NCBI RefSeq assembly: GCF_014192745.1
Contig: NZ_JACHYJ010000001.1
Location: 496,001-560,000, forward strand
Direction: 5' to 3'
DNA from: Luteimonas sp. RC10
GTDB taxonomy: Bacteria > Pseudomonadota > Gammaproteobacteria > Xanthomonadales > Xanthomonadaceae
Length of the DNA stretch: 64,000 nt
Part shown: positions 27,498 through 36,037 of the stretch, piece by piece
Layout of the letters: every line of letters begins with the position of its first letter
Position numbering within the stretch: position 1 is the stretch's first letter
Made by a program: the position numbers and the translations under genes
Notes under the pieces: generated by a model
The model's database searches: none
What the model saw: only the letters and a program-made list of their open reading frames with translations
What the model was told of the DNA's origin: nothing

Positions 27498-28322
27498 TCA
27501 GGGGACCGACGCCTGCCCGGACATCACGTCCTCGATCCAGTCCGCATAGTGACTCAGGCGCACGTTGCAGGTCGTCTGGCCGTAGCGCCCGGGCCGCGCC
27601 GTCCTCACGTCGCCTGCCACGACCTTCCAGGCCCCCAGGCCAGCCAGCTGCCATTGCCCGTCGGTCTCGATGAGCAAGGGACCGCCGCTGTCGCCATTGC
27701 CGAGCGCCCCTTCAAGGGGGAGCCCCGCCGGCGGTGCATCGAAGACGTAACACAGCCAACGCTCATGCGCGCTGGTGACCCGGTTGAACGCGCGACGAAG
27801 TACGGTGCGGTTCGGGCCGCCCGGGTCGTGCCCTGTCGCCCCGGTCCCGGTCGCGCCTTTGCCCAACAGCTTGACCACGTGCCCGGCCTCGTCGCTGCCG
27901 TGATAGAGCCCGACGGGCACGATGTCCTCGACCGGCTGCTTCAACCGGATCAGCGCGATGTCGTCCGACCCGGCCAGGGCCACTACGATCAGCATCGCCT
28001 CGCCACTGGCCATCGCCTGATCGATCAACGATTGCGGCAGCGTCCTGTAGCCGGGATGGACCACGACATCGGCGACCTCGCGCGATCGCCCGCCCAGCAC
28101 GACCGACTTAGGGCCGCCCTGCATGGGCAGCGTGTGCGCGGCGGTCACGACCCAGCTCGGCGCGATCAGCACGCCATGCCCTTCGCCAGGCATGTCGACC
28201 AGCGCGGGGAGCTCGGAGTCCGACACCCGGTACTGGCGATCGTCGACATCGTCGCGCACGACAACCGCGCCGGCGGTCGCGCATGCCGCGAACAGAACCG
28301 CGACCCCGAGGGCCCGGATCAT
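27498..28322 (-). CDS. Trypsin-like (S1) serine protease, exported
   Basis: 274 residues with an N-terminal signal (ALGVAVLFAACATAGA). The catalytic triad is visible: histidine at about 63 in WVVTAAHT, aspartate at about 121 in GSDDIALIRL, serine at about 212 in GNGDSGGPLL. A pair of cysteines (WLCYVF and QTTCNVRL) may form a disulfide. There is no PDZ domain, so it is not a DegP relative; it is more like a secreted or periplasmic trypsin. Its ATG overlaps the stop of the upstream GFA gene (ATGA at 28319-28322). Convergent with the ankyrin gene. Confidence 0.9.
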   Translation of the reverse strand: MIRALGVAVLFAACATAGAVVVRDDVDDRQYRVSDSELPALVDMPGEGHGVLIAPSWVVTAAHTLPMQGGPKSVVLGGRSREVADVVVHPGYRTLPQSLIDQAMASGEAMLIVVALAGSDDIALIRLKQPVEDIVPVGLYHGSDEAGHVVKLLGKGATGTGATGHDPGGPNRTVLRRAFNRVTSAHERWLCYVFDAPPAGLPLEGALGNGDSGGPLLIETDGQWQLAGLGAWKVVAGDVRTARPGRYGQTTCNVRLSHYADWIEDVMSGQASVP

Positions 28323-28714
28323 GCGGCGTCCCCCACGAGGCTCTGCGCGGCACCGTTGCTGCGGCCGATCTCACCGATCGCGTCGAGATCGATGCCCTCG
28401 ATGCAGGCCAGGTTGAAGCCGTACTCGGTCGGCACGCTGCGGCGCTGGTGATGGGTATAGATGCCGCACACGCTGCAGAACCAATGCTTGGCGATCTTCG
28501 TGTTCCACTGGTACAGCGTCAGCACATCGGCGCCACGAATCACGCGCAGGCGGTCCAGCGTCGCACCGGCCATGATCGCGCCCTTGCGGCTGCACAAGGA
28601 GCAGTTGCAGCGGCGGATGTTCTCGAAGCCGTCGATCAGATCGACTTCGAACGCGACGGCCTTGCAGTGGCAGGTGCCCACGACCGTGCGCTTGCCGCGA
28701 GGCAGGCCGGTCAT
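28319..28714 (-). CDS. GFA-family zinc protein (glutathione-dependent formaldehyde-activating-like)
   Basis: 131 residues of the Mss4-like beta fold. The zinc ligands are present: GTCHCKAVAFEV, then CNCSLCSRKG, and HWFCSVCGIYTHH. Members add glutathione to formaldehyde or are simply zinc proteins of unknown substrate. The start at 28714 (MTGLPRGKRTVVG) was chosen because the conserved domain begins there. Coupled to the protease gene by an ATGA overlap; the pairing gives no clear pathway. Confidence 0.88.
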   Translation of the reverse strand: MTGLPRGKRTVVGTCHCKAVAFEVDLIDGFENIRRCNCSLCSRKGAIMAGATLDRLRVIRGADVLTLYQWNTKIAKHWFCSVCGIYTHHQRRSVPTEYGFNLACIEGIDLDAIGEIGRSNGAAQSLVGDAA

Positions 28715-29047
28715 GGCCGCAGCCCCGCACCGCAGCCGGTGGCGGTGTGGCTGGGTGCGCACATGCACCGGTCGGACGCGCGCGCGCGGTCGTGGCCATT
28801 CCACCGCGGGGCGGTCGCGCCGGCGGATGAAGCAACGCCGACGTTGCGCAAGAGCGAGGAAGACAGGGACGGCAGCGCCATGAGACATCGCCCGACAGGA
28901 GAGAGCGGCATTGTGCGCCACATCGCGGCACCCGGCACGGCCATGCGACCTGCCGCCCGTCCTGCGCCCGCCGGTGCCTGATGATCCCGTCGCCCGTTAC
29001 GATCGCGATGCCCGCCGGGGCACCTTCGCCATGGCCAGACCTCGCCC
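28715..29047. other. Intergenic region without recognisable gene
   Basis: 333 GC-rich bases between the divergent GFA and membrane-protein genes. Short frames exist on both strands but none has a ribosome site plus plausible composition. It presumably carries both promoters. Confidence 0.5.
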
Positions 29048-29722
29048 ATGAAGCTTGCACGTCAGCTCGGTATCTACCTCTTGGGCGGCGCGCTGGTGGC
29101 CGTGCTGCTGCTGGCATGGATCGGTCTGGTCTACGCCGTCAACGTCTACACCACCGCCAAGGTCTCGGCCGACGCCGTGCTCAACATGATGTTGACGGGC
29201 CTGCTGAGTGTCGTCGGCCTGCCGATCGTGCACCGCGCGTTGTACCGGCGGTTCTGGGCCGTCAGCCGCAAAACCGCAGCGGGCGAGCTGCAACCCGGTG
29301 CGCCAGTGCCGGTGATCGGCGTGGCGAGCCCGCCCGTGCCACGCGTCCGCACGACCGGTCGGCAGCGTGCGGGGTATAGCGCGCTCTACGCGGTCGGCAT
29401 CGCCTCGTTGCTCGCTGCCTATGCGCCCTTGGGACATCACGAAGCCCTGAACGCGTTCCTCGTCCGCTTCAGCGCCGGGCGCAGTTCGTTCTCCAGCCTC
29501 GCCGCGCTGGTGGTGGTGTACGTGCCGATGGCGGTCAGCCTGGTGCTGGCGATGCTGTTACTGCGCGGCGATCACAAGCGCCTGGAGGCGGGCACGCTGC
29601 CGCCGGACGAAACACTGCGCCTGCAGCTGCGTCAGGACTGGATCTTCTCGTTCATGGCTGCCTACGTGCTCATCGGCTTCCTGGCGTTCCTGGCCGGTCA
29701 CATGATCCTCGCGTTTCTCTAA
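29048..29722 (+). CDS. Hypothetical integral membrane protein
   Basis: 224 residues with about five hydrophobic segments (near 9-31, 44-62, 108-126, 146-170 and 198-223) and a basic, proline-rich cytoplasmic loop (about 65-105). The third hydrophobic segment is preceded by RTTGRQRAGYSALYAVG. No family recognised and no catalytic motif. It stands alone on the plus strand between two minus-strand genes and is followed by a palindromic hairpin. Confidence 0.75.
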   Translation: MKLARQLGIYLLGGALVAVLLLAWIGLVYAVNVYTTAKVSADAVLNMMLTGLLSVVGLPIVHRALYRRFWAVSRKTAAGELQPGAPVPVIGVASPPVPRVRTTGRQRAGYSALYAVGIASLLAAYAPLGHHEALNAFLVRFSAGRSSFSSLAALVVVYVPMAVSLVLAMLLLRGDHKRLEAGTLPPDETLRLQLRQDWIFSFMAAYVLIGFLAFLAGHMILAFL

Positions 29723-29835
29723 GCACGTCGCGCAGTCGCCTGTACGCGCGACCGGCCATCGGCAGGCCGCGCAGGTCCGCCGATGGGCATCGGCCAGATC
29801 GGCGCATGCGTCACCACGCGCGGTGGATGCCCCCT

Positions 29836-29861
29836 CGCCGCGTCGTTGCAACGACGCGGCG
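29836..29861. terminator. Palindromic terminator between convergent genes
   Basis: A perfect 26-base palindrome (arm CGCCGCGTCGTTG) lies between the membrane-protein gene and the VOC gene, which converge. Either transcript can form the stem. No T-run is present. Confidence 0.55.
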
Positions 29862-29870
29862 GCAGCAGCT

Positions 29871-30221
29871 TCACGCCTGCGACCAGACCGCGAGCTCGTA
29901 GCCGTCGGGATCGGCGAAATGGAAGCGCCGCCCGCCCGGGAAATCGAAGGCCGGCCGGACGATGCGGCCGCCCGCGCGCAGCACCGCGGCCTCGCTGGCG
30001 ACGAGATCATCGGACCCCAGCACCACAAGCGCACCGCCTGGCGTCGGCGTGCCGTGGAAGAAACCACCGGTCAGGCGGCCGTCGCGGAACTCGCAGTAGT
30101 CGGGGCCGTAGTCCTGGAACGTCCAGCCGAAGGCCTCGCCGTAGAAGCGCCGCGACGCCGCGATGGAGGCCACGGCGTACTCGAGATAGTCGATGCGGTG
30201 ATGGGCGTCGGAGCGGGTCAT
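29871..30221 (-). CDS. VOC-family (glyoxalase/bleomycin-resistance fold) protein
   Basis: 116 residues from the ATG at 30221 (MTRSDAHHRIDYLEY); a start at 30251 is also open. Two beta-alpha-beta modules: IDYLEYAVASIAASRRFYGEAFGWTFQDYGPDYCEF and LVVLGSDDLVASEAAVLRAGGRIVRPAFDFPGGRRFHFADPDGYELAVWS. The terminal glutamate of the metal-site pattern (GYELAVW) is present, and the histidine of HRIDYLEY may be the first ligand. Substrate unknown. It is 97 bases after an AraC-type regulator on the same strand, a frequent pairing. Confidence 0.88.
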   Translation of the reverse strand: MTRSDAHHRIDYLEYAVASIAASRRFYGEAFGWTFQDYGPDYCEFRDGRLTGGFFHGTPTPGGALVVLGSDDLVASEAAVLRAGGRIVRPAFDFPGGRRFHFADPDGYELAVWSQA

Positions 30222-30318
30222 GGCGAATCCTGGCAGTCGGGGAGCGGACATTGTCGAGCGCCGCGGCCCGGACGGCTTGCAAGAATCGGACAGCCGGCCG
30301 CGCGGTGGCCGCGCAGGC

Positions 30319-31053
30319 TCAATGGCCGTGATCGCGCAGCAAGGCCGTTGGCGTCAACCCGGTCAGGCGCCGCACGTCGTGCGACAGATGGCTGGCATCG
30401 GCGTAGCCGGCATCGAACGCCGCCCGCGTCAACGTGATCGCACCTGATGCCAGACGCAGCCATCGCTGCAGGCGCAATATGCGATCCAGCACCTTGGGCC
30501 CATAGCCGAAGGCCTGCAGGCAGTGGCGGTGCAGGCTCCGCTCGCTGAGGCCCAATTGCCGGGCCAGCTCGGGGAGAGGCGGCGCATCCGGCCCGCTCAG
30601 TTGCGCGAACAGCCAGGCCATGCGCGGATCAGGCTGCACCCCGCGCTCAGCCACCGCCGCGAGCAAGGTCCGGGCCGGATCGGCGCCGTCGAGCAGGCGA
30701 CGTTCCAGCACGCCTGCGCGCGGGCCGATCACGGCGTCGGCGGCGATGCGCTGGTCGGCAAGCGCCTGCATCGGCGTGCCGAGCAAACGGTGCGCCACGC
30801 CTGGCGCCAGGCGCAGGCCGGTGAGCGTGGCGCCCGGCGCGAGTTGGGCAGGCGTGGCCTGCTGGTCGGGACCGGCGATGAACAACCGGGCGCCATCCCA
30901 GATCAGGTCGACACACCCATCCGGCAGGATCAGCGGTGCGGCCGGCGCGGCGCCGGACTGGTAGCGCCACACGCGCCTGACGCGATCGCGCACGTCCGCT
31001 GGCGGCGGCACTTCTGCATAGGCCGACGCTGGCAGCTCGGGGTCACGCGACAT
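30319..31053 (-). CDS. AraC-family transcriptional regulator
   Basis: 244 residues from MSRDPELPAS (ATG at 31053). The N-terminal region (DVRDRVRRVWRYQSG...LPDGCVDLIWDGARLFIAGPDQQATPAQLAPGATLTGLRLAPG) is the DUF6597-type sensor common in small AraC proteins, and the C-terminal 90 residues carry two helix-turn-helix units (LARQLGLSERSLHRHCLQAFGYGPKVLDRILRLQRWL; LTRAAFDAGYADASHLSHDVRRLTGLTP). It probably regulates the VOC gene downstream. Confidence 0.93.
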   Translation of the reverse strand: MSRDPELPASAYAEVPPPADVRDRVRRVWRYQSGAAPAAPLILPDGCVDLIWDGARLFIAGPDQQATPAQLAPGATLTGLRLAPGVAHRLLGTPMQALADQRIAADAVIGPRAGVLERRLLDGADPARTLLAAVAERGVQPDPRMAWLFAQLSGPDAPPLPELARQLGLSERSLHRHCLQAFGYGPKVLDRILRLQRWLRLASGAITLTRAAFDAGYADASHLSHDVRRLTGLTPTALLRDHGH

Positions 31054-31144
31054 GCCGTGATGATGGCATCGGGCAAGCGGCGCCGACCATCTCCGCATGC
31101 TGCTGGGAGAGGGCGGCATCCGGTGGGGCGCCCTGCGTGCCGTT

Positions 31145-31621
31145 CTAACGCACCGTGGACGACCACTGCACCATCACCATGCCGGCGAGGATCGTCAGCA
31201 CGCCGCCGATGCGACCCAGGTTCGCTTCTTTCACCGGCAAGCCCATCAGCCCGAAGTGATCGATCAGCAGGGACGTGATCATCTGCCCGGCGACGATGCA
31301 GACAATGAAGCTGGTCGCCCCCAGGCGCGGGGTCAGCATCAGCGCCGAGGTGATGTAGATCACGCCGGCGACACCGCCGAACCAGGCCCAAATCGGCAGG
31401 GCGCCCGCTTGGCCGAGCGATGGCGACGGCGCCCGCATGGCCACGATAACCGGCAGCACGACCAGCAGGCTGACCAGCAACGAGGCCACGGTCGCCCACA
31501 GCGGATGGCCGAGCGCGCGCCCCAGCGCCGCATTGCTGCCGGCCTGGAACGGCACCAGCGCCCCGGCGACCACGGCAGCCAGCGCCAGGCCAGCGCCGGC
31601 GTAGGAAATCGGAGAAGACAT
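31145..31621 (-). CDS. DMT-family transporter, YdcZ/DUF606 type
   Basis: 158 residues with five predicted membrane helices, the half-size form of DMT permeases (VPFQAGSNAALGRALGHPLWATVASLLVSLLVV; GGVAGVIYITSALMLTPRLGATSFIVCIVAGQMITSLLIDHFGL). Half-size members act as dimers. It stands divergent from a LysR regulator with an 89-base shared control gap, so its expression is probably LysR controlled. The cargo is unknown. Confidence 0.92.
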   Translation of the reverse strand: MSSPISYAGAGLALAAVVAGALVPFQAGSNAALGRALGHPLWATVASLLVSLLVVLPVIVAMRAPSPSLGQAGALPIWAWFGGVAGVIYITSALMLTPRLGATSFIVCIVAGQMITSLLIDHFGLMGLPVKEANLGRIGGVLTILAGMVMVQWSSTVR

Positions 31622-31701
31622 GTGTTCGCTCCAGTCGTGAGGGTGCTAGCCACTCTACGAATCAGAATCACGAATGGAAATTCGAACTTCTACCACTCAT
31701 T

Positions 31702-31716
31702 ATTCGCTCTATGAAT
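31702..31716. promoter_or_regulatory. Possible LysR operator at the regulator start
   Basis: ATTC-N7-GAAT (31702-31716) has the T-N11-A spacing of LysR boxes and overlaps the first ATG of the regulator (31711). Three GAAT words stand upstream in the same 89-base divergent gap. The half-sites are only four bases, so the call is tentative. Confidence 0.35.
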
Positions 31717-32637
31717 AACTTGAGGCGGATGGATCTCAACCTGTTGGTCACCCTGCATGCGCTGCTGTCGGAGCGGCACATTTCCCGCGCGGCGTTGCGG
31801 CTGCACAGAAGCCAGCCGGCGGTGAGCCACGCGTTGGCGCACCTGCGCCGGCTGTTCGACGACCCGCTGCTGGTCCGGCGCGCCGGTAAGCTCGAATTGA
31901 CCGCGCGGGCGAGTGCTCTGATGCAGCCGCTGACCGAGGCACTCGAGCAACTGGGCGCGCTGCTCGACCCGCCGACGTTCGACCCGGCCTCCGCGCAGCG
32001 GACCTTCCGGCTCGCGATGTCGGACTACGGCGCGCGCGTGCTGCTGCCGGGGCTGGCGCGCACGCTGCGCAGCCAGGCACCGGGGATCGACCTTGTCATC
32101 AACCAGGCCAGCCGCGAATCGATGTTGGCGGACGTCATCGACGGCGAGATCGAGATGGCACTGGGGGTGTTTCCCGGTCGTCACCCGGACGCGGTGCGCA
32201 CGCACACGCTTTTCGTCGAGGACTTCGCCTGCCTGGCCGACGCATCGACATTACCGGCAAGCGGCACGCTCGATCGCGAGGCCTGGCTGGCGCGCCCGCA
32301 TGTGCTGGTCGCCCTGCGCGCGGAGAGCGACAACGAGATCGACCGTGCCCTCGCACGCGACGGCCTGCGCAGGCGGGTCGCGATGACCCTGCCGCACTGG
32401 GGCGTGGCCAACGACCTGATCGCCGGCACCGATCTGATCCTGACCGTCGCCCGGCGCAATCTCGATTCGATCGCCACCGACCCGTGCCTGCGCATCTTCG
32501 CGCCGCCGCTGGCGATTGCCCGGTTCGACTTCGACCTGATCTGGCATCAACGCCGGCAGCGCGACCCCGCGCACATCTGGTTACGCGACACGGTCGTACG
32601 CGTGGCCCAGGCGGGACACCCCGCCGCGACGGATTGA
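31711..32637 (+). CDS. LysR-family transcriptional regulator (DNLL type)
   Basis: 308 residues beginning MNNLRRMDLNLLVTLHALLSERHISRAALRLHRSQPAVSHALAHLRRLFDDPLLVRR, the classical helix-turn-helix of the LysR/NodD-like branch. The C-terminal domain follows with AMSDYGARVLLPGL and RPHVLVALRAESDNEID. The start may be the ATG at 31729 (MDLNLL), which has GAGGCGG just upstream; 31711 overlaps the possible operator. Divergent from the DMT transporter gene, its likely target. Confidence 0.93.
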   Translation: MNNLRRMDLNLLVTLHALLSERHISRAALRLHRSQPAVSHALAHLRRLFDDPLLVRRAGKLELTARASALMQPLTEALEQLGALLDPPTFDPASAQRTFRLAMSDYGARVLLPGLARTLRSQAPGIDLVINQASRESMLADVIDGEIEMALGVFPGRHPDAVRTHTLFVEDFACLADASTLPASGTLDREAWLARPHVLVALRAESDNEIDRALARDGLRRRVAMTLPHWGVANDLIAGTDLILTVARRNLDSIATDPCLRIFAPPLAIARFDFDLIWHQRRQRDPAHIWLRDTVVRVAQAGHPAATD

Positions 32638-32672
32638 GGCGGTCGCCCGCGCGCACGAACGCGGGCGCCGCC
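32638..32672. terminator. Terminator hairpin between convergent genes
   Basis: An 8-bp core stem CGCCCGCG/CGCGGGCG (32644-32651 and 32660-32667) is extended by GGCGG/CCGCC around a single bulged T. It begins at the LysR stop and stands before the end of the convergent SnoaL-like gene. Confidence 0.55.
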
Positions 32673-32695
32673 AACAATTGCACGCTGGCCCCGGT

Positions 32696-33082
32696 TCAGA
32701 GCTGGGCCTCGATCGCGGCCTTGTCGATGATCGACCAGACCTCGTGGATCTTCTGGTCCCGAAACGCATACAGGGCGTGTTCGCAGAACGTGACACGGCG
32801 CCCATTCACCGGCAGGCCCAGGAACTCGCCACGCGGGGTGACATCGAAGCGAAGCCTGCATGCCACCTGCTGCGGATCGGCGATCAGCCTCTTGATCTGA
32901 AAGTGCAGATCCGGGATCTGCGCGTGATCGTTCTCGAGCATTGCGCGATAGCCATCGAGCCCGAGCGGCCTGCCGTTATGACGGACATCGTCATGGACGA
33001 ACTGTCCGAGGCGAGCCCAATCCCGCGCATTGAGGCAGGCGATGTAGTCGCGATAGATCGCTTCACGCTCGAGCTTGCGCAT
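32696..33082 (-). CDS. SnoaL-like (NTF2-fold) ester cyclase family protein
   Basis: 128 residues from the ATG at 33082, which follows GGAGGTGA by about ten bases; the frame is open further upstream. The NTF2 fold shows YRDYIACLNARDWARLGQFVHDDVRHNGRPLGLDGYRAML and DLHFQIKRLIADPQQVACRLRFDVTPRGEFLGLPVNGRRVTFCEHALYAFRDQKIHEVWSIID. Relatives close rings in polyketides or are of unknown role. A truncated, stop-containing copy of its first half lies at 34083-34264, with the intact SDR gene between the two copies. Confidence 0.88.
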   Translation of the reverse strand: MRKLEREAIYRDYIACLNARDWARLGQFVHDDVRHNGRPLGLDGYRAMLENDHAQIPDLHFQIKRLIADPQQVACRLRFDVTPRGEFLGLPVNGRRVTFCEHALYAFRDQKIHEVWSIIDKAAIEAQL

Positions 33083-33176
33083 GCGCGGTGTCACCTCCGA
33101 TATGCAGACTGTTGTGTCCATCTTAGGCCTGGTCAAGAGCGCCTGTTCGACGACCGATGCGTACCATGTCCTCAGT

Positions 33177-33941
33177 TCAACTGCGATTGATCGATACGCC
33201 GCCATCGACCAGCATCGCGCTGCCGGTCATGAACGCCGCCTCGTCGGAAGCCAGGAACAACGCAGCGCGCGCAAGCTCCTCGGGCTGCGCGATCCGCTTG
33301 AGTGCATGCAGTTGCGCGACCTGCGCCAATGCCTCCGGTGTGCCGTTCATCTCCTCCGCCATCGGCGTGTGCGTACCACCTGGCAGCAACGCATTGACCC
33401 GGATCGCCTGCGGACCGAACTCAGCGGCCAGCGCCCGGGTCAGACCGATCAGGCCGGCCTTGCTGGCGGCATACGCGGCGGTACAGGGGAAGCCGACGGT
33501 GTGGCCGACGAAGGTGGAAGTGAAGATCAGCGACCCACCCCCGCGCGCCAGCATTGCCGGAATCTGGTGCTTGGCACCGAAGAACGCGCCGCTGAGATTG
33601 GTGTCGAGCGCCGCGCGCCAGGCCTGCGCCGCAAGCGTCGTGGTCGGGACCCGCGCGCCGAGCGTGCCGGCGTTGTTGAACGCGATGTCCAGTCCGCCGA
33701 AGCGTGAGGTCGCCAGCGCGACCAGCGCTTGGGCATAGGCTTCTTCACGTACGTCACCGGCCAGCCACGCGGCTTGGCCGCCGGCATCGATGATCTCCGT
33801 CGCGATGGCCTGCAGCCGTGCATCGCGACGAGCGGCCAACACCACACAGGCACCCTCGCGTGCGAACAAGTGCGCCGTGGCCTGGCCGATGCCGGAACTG
33901 GCGCCTGTGATGAGCGCGACCTTGCCGTACAAGCGTTGCAT
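33177..33941 (-). CDS. Short-chain dehydrogenase/reductase
   Basis: 254 residues of the classical SDR family. TGASSGIGQATA is at about residues 12-23, NNAG near 90, the catalytic serine in FTSTFVGHTVG, and YAASK follows in TAAYAASKAGLIGLTRALAAEFG. The C-terminus FMTGSAMLVDGGVSI is the family ending. The ATG at 33941 (MQRLYGKVALITG) gives the normal start. It is flanked by the SnoaL-like gene and its truncated copy, as if the group had been rearranged by duplication. Confidence 0.94.
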   Translation of the reverse strand: MQRLYGKVALITGASSGIGQATAHLFAREGACVVLAARRDARLQAIATEIIDAGGQAAWLAGDVREEAYAQALVALATSRFGGLDIAFNNAGTLGARVPTTTLAAQAWRAALDTNLSGAFFGAKHQIPAMLARGGGSLIFTSTFVGHTVGFPCTAAYAASKAGLIGLTRALAAEFGPQAIRVNALLPGGTHTPMAEEMNGTPEALAQVAQLHALKRIAQPEELARAALFLASDEAAFMTGSAMLVDGGVSINRS

Positions 33942-34082
33942 AGGGGGCTCCACTGTCTCGAAGGAGCGCGGAGCATGGGCGCCGAATGGAATCTGCGCTC
34001 GCCATGTTCGGACACGACATTGGATGACCACACACGCGCATGGCGATGCGGTAGACGAAATTGCACTCTGACCCCGGTTTCG
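33942..34082. other. Spacer ending in a repeated motif near a duplication junction
   Basis: No gene. At 34059-34080 the plus strand reads AATTGCACTCTGACCCCGGT; a similar stretch, AATTGCACGCTGGCCCCGGT, directly follows the intact SnoaL-like gene at about 32678, and a shorter form, GCACTCTGACC, occurs near 34999. The word therefore travels with the duplicated gene. Confidence 0.5.
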
Positions 34083-34264
34083 AAGTGCAGATCCGGGATC
34101 TGCGCGTGATTCGACTCGAGCATCGCGTGATAGCCATCCGAGCCGAGCGGCCCGCCGTGATGCCGGGCATCGTCATGGACGAACTGTCCAAGGCGAGGCC
34201 AATCCCGCGCATTGAAGCAGGCGATTCAATCGCGATGGACCACTTCACTCTCGAGCGTGCACAT
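34083..34264 (-). pseudogene. Truncated duplicate of the SnoaL-like gene
   Basis: Minus-strand sequence from 34264 reproduces about the first 60 codons of the gene at 32696-33082, including the GGTGACA(T/C)CGCGCATG leader, but codon 13 is TGA (34226-34228) where the intact gene has TAC. After QIPDLHFE the homology ends and the flanking GGGGTCAGAGTGCAATT word follows, as it does after the intact gene. This looks like a duplication followed by internal deletion. Confidence 0.8.
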
Positions 34265-34423
34265 GCGCGATGTCACCTTTGATGTGCTCGCAGAATGCAG
34301 TCGTCTGCTGGCAGAAGAGGCGGGCATGCTAGAACGATGGCCGGGCGCACACTCGCTCAGACAGCACGACGGCGGTGCGTGCGCCCCCCTGCTTCAACAC
34401 GCCGCTGGTAGACGAGGAGCGCC

Positions 34424-34873
34424 ATGCATCGCCGTACACGGCCCACCTTAATCCGATCGATACTTGCGTTGGCATCGATCATGCTGGCGAGTTTCGCCCA
34501 ACAGGGCGCCCGCCAAACGGAGATGCCACACCTGCTGCGATTCATGCCGCCTGCGGATGATGCAGAGGTCGTCTACCTCACCGCCGCTGCGGAAGGCAGA
34601 CTGGTCTACGAAGACCAATGCTTCAGGCTCAAGGTCCATGGCCAACCGCCCCGGACGATCATCTGGCACAGCCACTTCCGAGGTGTCGATCACAACGGGA
34701 CGCCTGGCGTTGTCGATGGCCATACGGGGACCTCGGCACGCGCCGGGGATCACATCCGCCTCGGCGGTGGCGGTGTCGACGCAATCGGCGACAACATCGA
34801 AGACCGCCCACGCGCCGAGCGATGCGGTGGCCCCTACATCTCAGCCAATACGCTCATCGTGCCGACACGATGA
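34424..34873 (+). CDS. Hypothetical exported protein
   Basis: 149 residues with an N-terminal signal-like segment (LIRSILALASIMLASFAQQ). The mature part includes VVYLTAAAEGRLVYEDQCFRLKVHGQPPRTIIWHSHF and a glycine-rich stretch IRLGGGGVDAIGDNIEDRP, the look of small beta-rich envelope proteins in this group. GAGGAG stands about six bases before the ATG at 34424. Family not recognised. It is the only plus-strand gene in the accessory patch. Confidence 0.6.
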   Translation: MHRRTRPTLIRSILALASIMLASFAQQGARQTEMPHLLRFMPPADDAEVVYLTAAAEGRLVYEDQCFRLKVHGQPPRTIIWHSHFRGVDHNGTPGVVDGHTGTSARAGDHIRLGGGGVDAIGDNIEDRPRAERCGGPYISANTLIVPTR

Positions 34874-35048
34874 CACTTCCTACGGCGGCGCCGGTCGGGC
34901 ACCAGGCAAGGTCGAGTCCTCGAATCAGTGCGGCGTGCAGCCCGACCGCGCGCGCCTCCCGCGCGGACCGCACCGCAGAGCGCAGCGCGGGACACTGCAC
35001 TCTGACCTTTATCGGAGTGAGTTGAACGAACAGACGGGCACGCAACGC

Positions 35049-35549
35049 CTATCGCTGAAGCGCATTGTGTAATGCTTCCGTCACCAGCTGCTGCAGAAGT
35101 GGGCTTGAAACCGCCTGCATGTCGGCCGCGACGGTTGCCTGTGTCGAGCGAAACTTGGCGGCGTCGGGCGAACCCGTCCCTTGTGTCGCAAGAGAACGAA
35201 GCTCGTCTGGCGTGAAGTGCTTCGCATAGATCGTCGCCAGATTCCGATCCCACCGTGCCTGGTAGGCAGGCACCAGCCTCGCAATCTCGCCGGCCACCAA
35301 GTGCTTGGCCTCCGCAGCGCCATGCTGCTGCGCCAGTGTGGCAAACGTCGTTGTCGCGCCCGCTGCCTGGTTGGCAAGGCTTTCAAGGCCCGCCCCCATC
35401 TTGAAGCGCTCAACAAGGGCCGCCGCGGGATCGCCCCCGGACGTTGGGATCGCAGTCTGCGTCTCAGGCGTGGCGGGGCTACAGCCCGTTGCCGACAATG
35501 CGATCGACAGACAAACCGCAGCAACAGAAGCGAAACTCTTCCAGGACAT
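35049..35549 (-). CDS. DUF2059-like lipoprotein
   Basis: 166 residues with a signal peptide and lipobox (AALSATGC pattern near residue 23: SIALSATGCSP). The C-terminal half has the helical pattern YAKHFTPDELRSLATQGTGSPDAAKFRSTQATVAADM, which is that of DUF2059 (FTxxEL...fy...G). Likely an outer-membrane-attached periplasmic protein of unknown role. ATG at 35549 is preferred over 35564 as it begins the signal peptide. A TTCGTTCAA word lies just past its stop. Confidence 0.7.
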   Translation of the reverse strand: MSWKSFASVAAVCLSIALSATGCSPATPETQTAIPTSGGDPAAALVERFKMGAGLESLANQAAGATTTFATLAQQHGAAEAKHLVAGEIARLVPAYQARWDRNLATIYAKHFTPDELRSLATQGTGSPDAAKFRSTQATVAADMQAVSSPLLQQLVTEALHNALQR

Positions 35550-35619
35550 GACAGCACTCTCCATGCGCAGCTATGGTTTGATCTGGACGCGTCGCGAAGC
35601 AACAACGCTTGAACACGTG

Positions 35620-35880
35620 TCAGGTAACAACCGAACCGTCCATAGACCCGGCATGACCCGGATGATGCTCCCGAATGGTATCAAGCGCATCTGCCATCTC
35701 AACGGCGTTGCTCACATCGAAGTGACTCGTGAAGTCCGTAACAGTCAGCCCTTGCCTGCGCAGGGCTGCCAGCTCGAATGAATCCAGCACGTCGACCGTA
35801 AGCCACAGTGCCACGGGTGGCCATGCTGATGACGCGACCAGTCGCTCATAGGATTGCCGGGAGGTGACGAAGTGGATCAT
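35620..35880 (-). CDS. Small hypothetical protein
   Basis: 86 residues: MIHFVTSRQSYERLVASSAW, then PPVALWLTVDVLDSFELAALRRQGLTVTDF and an ADALDTIREHHPG helix. A compact alpha/beta protein without signal or membrane segment. The composition is plausible and the base composition is lower in GC than the core genes. Family not recognised. No good ribosome site precedes the ATG. It lies between two other small minus-strand genes. Confidence 0.55.
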   Translation of the reverse strand: MIHFVTSRQSYERLVASSAWPPVALWLTVDVLDSFELAALRRQGLTVTDFTSHFDVSNAVEMADALDTIREHHPGHAGSMDGSVVT

Positions 35881-36037
35881 TTAAAGCCCAGTTTCAACCG
35901 AGGATCGCCGCGGTCATTAACGACTGACGGCCCGCTTGCACCAACCCGAAGCGGTGCGGCTTCTGTGGGCCGAACGCCGGCAGATACCTTGGATTCGCTT
36001 GATATCAGTGGTCTTAATGTGCGGCGCGACATTAGCA

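Noticed and set aside
34083..34264. A functional short SnoaL-like protein
   Set aside because: In-frame TGA at codon 13 and loss of the second half of the fold.
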